Shown piece after piece: positions 63,530 through 64,000 of a DNA stretch of 64,000 bases (the first letter of the stretch is position 1; each line of letters opens with the position of its first letter). The notes under the pieces were generated by a model. It ran no database searches. It was not told the DNA's origin and worked only from the letters and a program-made list of their open reading frames with translations. The translations under genes were made by a program, and so were the position numbers. Source of the DNA: Bradyrhizobium sp. JYMT SZCCT0180. Lineage in GTDB: Bacteria > Pseudomonadota > Alphaproteobacteria > Rhizobiales > Xanthobacteraceae. The DNA lies in the NCBI RefSeq assembly GCF_018130165.1, contig NZ_JAFCLZ010000008.1, positions 241,232-305,231 on the forward strand. The letters are read 5' to 3'.

Positions 63530-64000
63530 TTTTGATATCCGCCCGAGCGAGGTTGCTGCGTCGCTTCGCGAGCAAGCGCTATTTTCCGGCCCGGGTGCGA
63601 CAAATCAACCCGACGGGCAAATCAGTTCTGATTTACGGAAATAATGTCAAGTAGGAAAGTTCTGTAAATCAAAAATATTTCTGTTGTCGGTCGACCCAAA
63701 TCAGTGCGCATCTATCGCCATCCCGTCCTACTCAGAAGGGCGTCGGCCGTCGTCACGGACGTTGGGCGGGTTGCGATGGACGCTTGTTTACGCTGAGACG
63801 ATGGGCGTGGATTAAGCGTACGGCAAAACCGTGTGGTCCTGGCGCCCGTTGCCGGCGTCAAGCTGTCGGAGAAGCGTGAGCGGAAACGATAGCGACGGAG
63901 TCAACCCAGAACTCGTCTCCGGGGAGATCACGGCATAAGCCGTAAAGCCATTGCGCAGGGAAGGCCGGGTGTTCACCGCTGCCCTGTATGCTCGTGTGCA
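63530..64000. repeat. Part of a multicopy non-coding repeat (runs off the window)
   Basis: The stretch with CAAATCAACCCGACGGGCAA near 63600, GACCCAAATCAGTGCGCATC near 63694, and CCATTGCGCAGGGAAGGCCG near 63950 matches from memory a high-copy sequence in Bradyrhizobium and Rhodopseudomonas genomes, often over-annotated as tiny proteins. No coding frame is convincing. The 3' end (GCGCAGGGAAGGCCGGG...) probably pairs with an arm beyond the window. Confidence 0.5.

Overview
The window looks like chromosomal DNA of a Bradyrhizobium-type alphaproteobacterium (Bradyrhizobium/Rhodopseudomonas lineage). The evidence is high GC with strong GC3, an acpXL–lpxXL cluster for very-long-chain fatty acid lipid A, an ExbB with an Ala/Pro-rich N-terminal extension, IalB-type and LprI-type periplasmic proteins, Bug-type binding proteins, and several intergenic repeat families I recognise from that group. 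No phage, IS transposase, integrase or CRISPR array was seen. One RNA gene was found, tRNA-Gln(CUG).

Layout. 1–9.4 kb: two tandem Kup potassium transporters (the first cut by the window edge), a GNAT acetyltransferase, a rhodanese, a fold-type I aminotransferase with an orphan PotF-like binding protein, a threonine dehydratase-like PLP enzyme, and an unknown protein behind a near-perfect sigma-54 promoter. 9.4–14 kb: the minus-strand lipid A cluster acpXL-fabZ-fabF2-fabF1-lpxXL. 14–20.4 kb: small hypothetical proteins, an AhpD-like protein, a HerA-like ATPase and a PAS-GGDEF-EAL protein. 20.4–39.5 kb: a long accessory-looking locus. It holds an AraC regulator, a formylglycine-generating enzyme (FGE), two tandem cytoplasmic sulfatases with CTAGR sites, several small membrane proteins, a secreted HAD phosphatase, three exported DUF1254/DUF1214 proteins, a YiaW/YiaV pair, an outer-membrane channel-like protein, and a sensor-type adenylate cyclase translationally coupled to a periplasmic binding protein. 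39.6–50.4 kb: an MFS transporter, binding proteins, and a TetR-controlled aromatic-acid cluster (LigI-, GalB- and LigK-like enzymes, a dihydroxyphthalate decarboxylase-like protein, a type I extradiol dioxygenase) facing an oxalate/formate-type MFS carrier. 50.8–57 kb: tRNA-Gln, a spermidine synthase-like methyltransferase-fold protein, an IalB protein and an MdtA/MdtB-like RND pump. 57.6–60.5 kb: exbB-exbD-tonB followed by a truncated second tonB. 60.5–64 kb: an LprI-like protein, a TPR protein with 102-bp periodic repeats, an ABC binding protein, and a multicopy-type non-coding repeat at the right edge.

The best candidate for an undescribed system is the 20.4–39.5 kb locus. FGE would activate the two sulfatases in the cytoplasm. 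The exported DUF1254 proteins, HAD phosphatase, outer-membrane channel and HlyD-type protein would work at the envelope. An AraC regulator at one end and a cyclase/binding-protein pair at the other would supply control. An identical 14-base word lies about 180–200 bp upstream of two of its genes, in the same orientation. One membrane-protein gene in it carries two mutually compensating single-base frameshifts.
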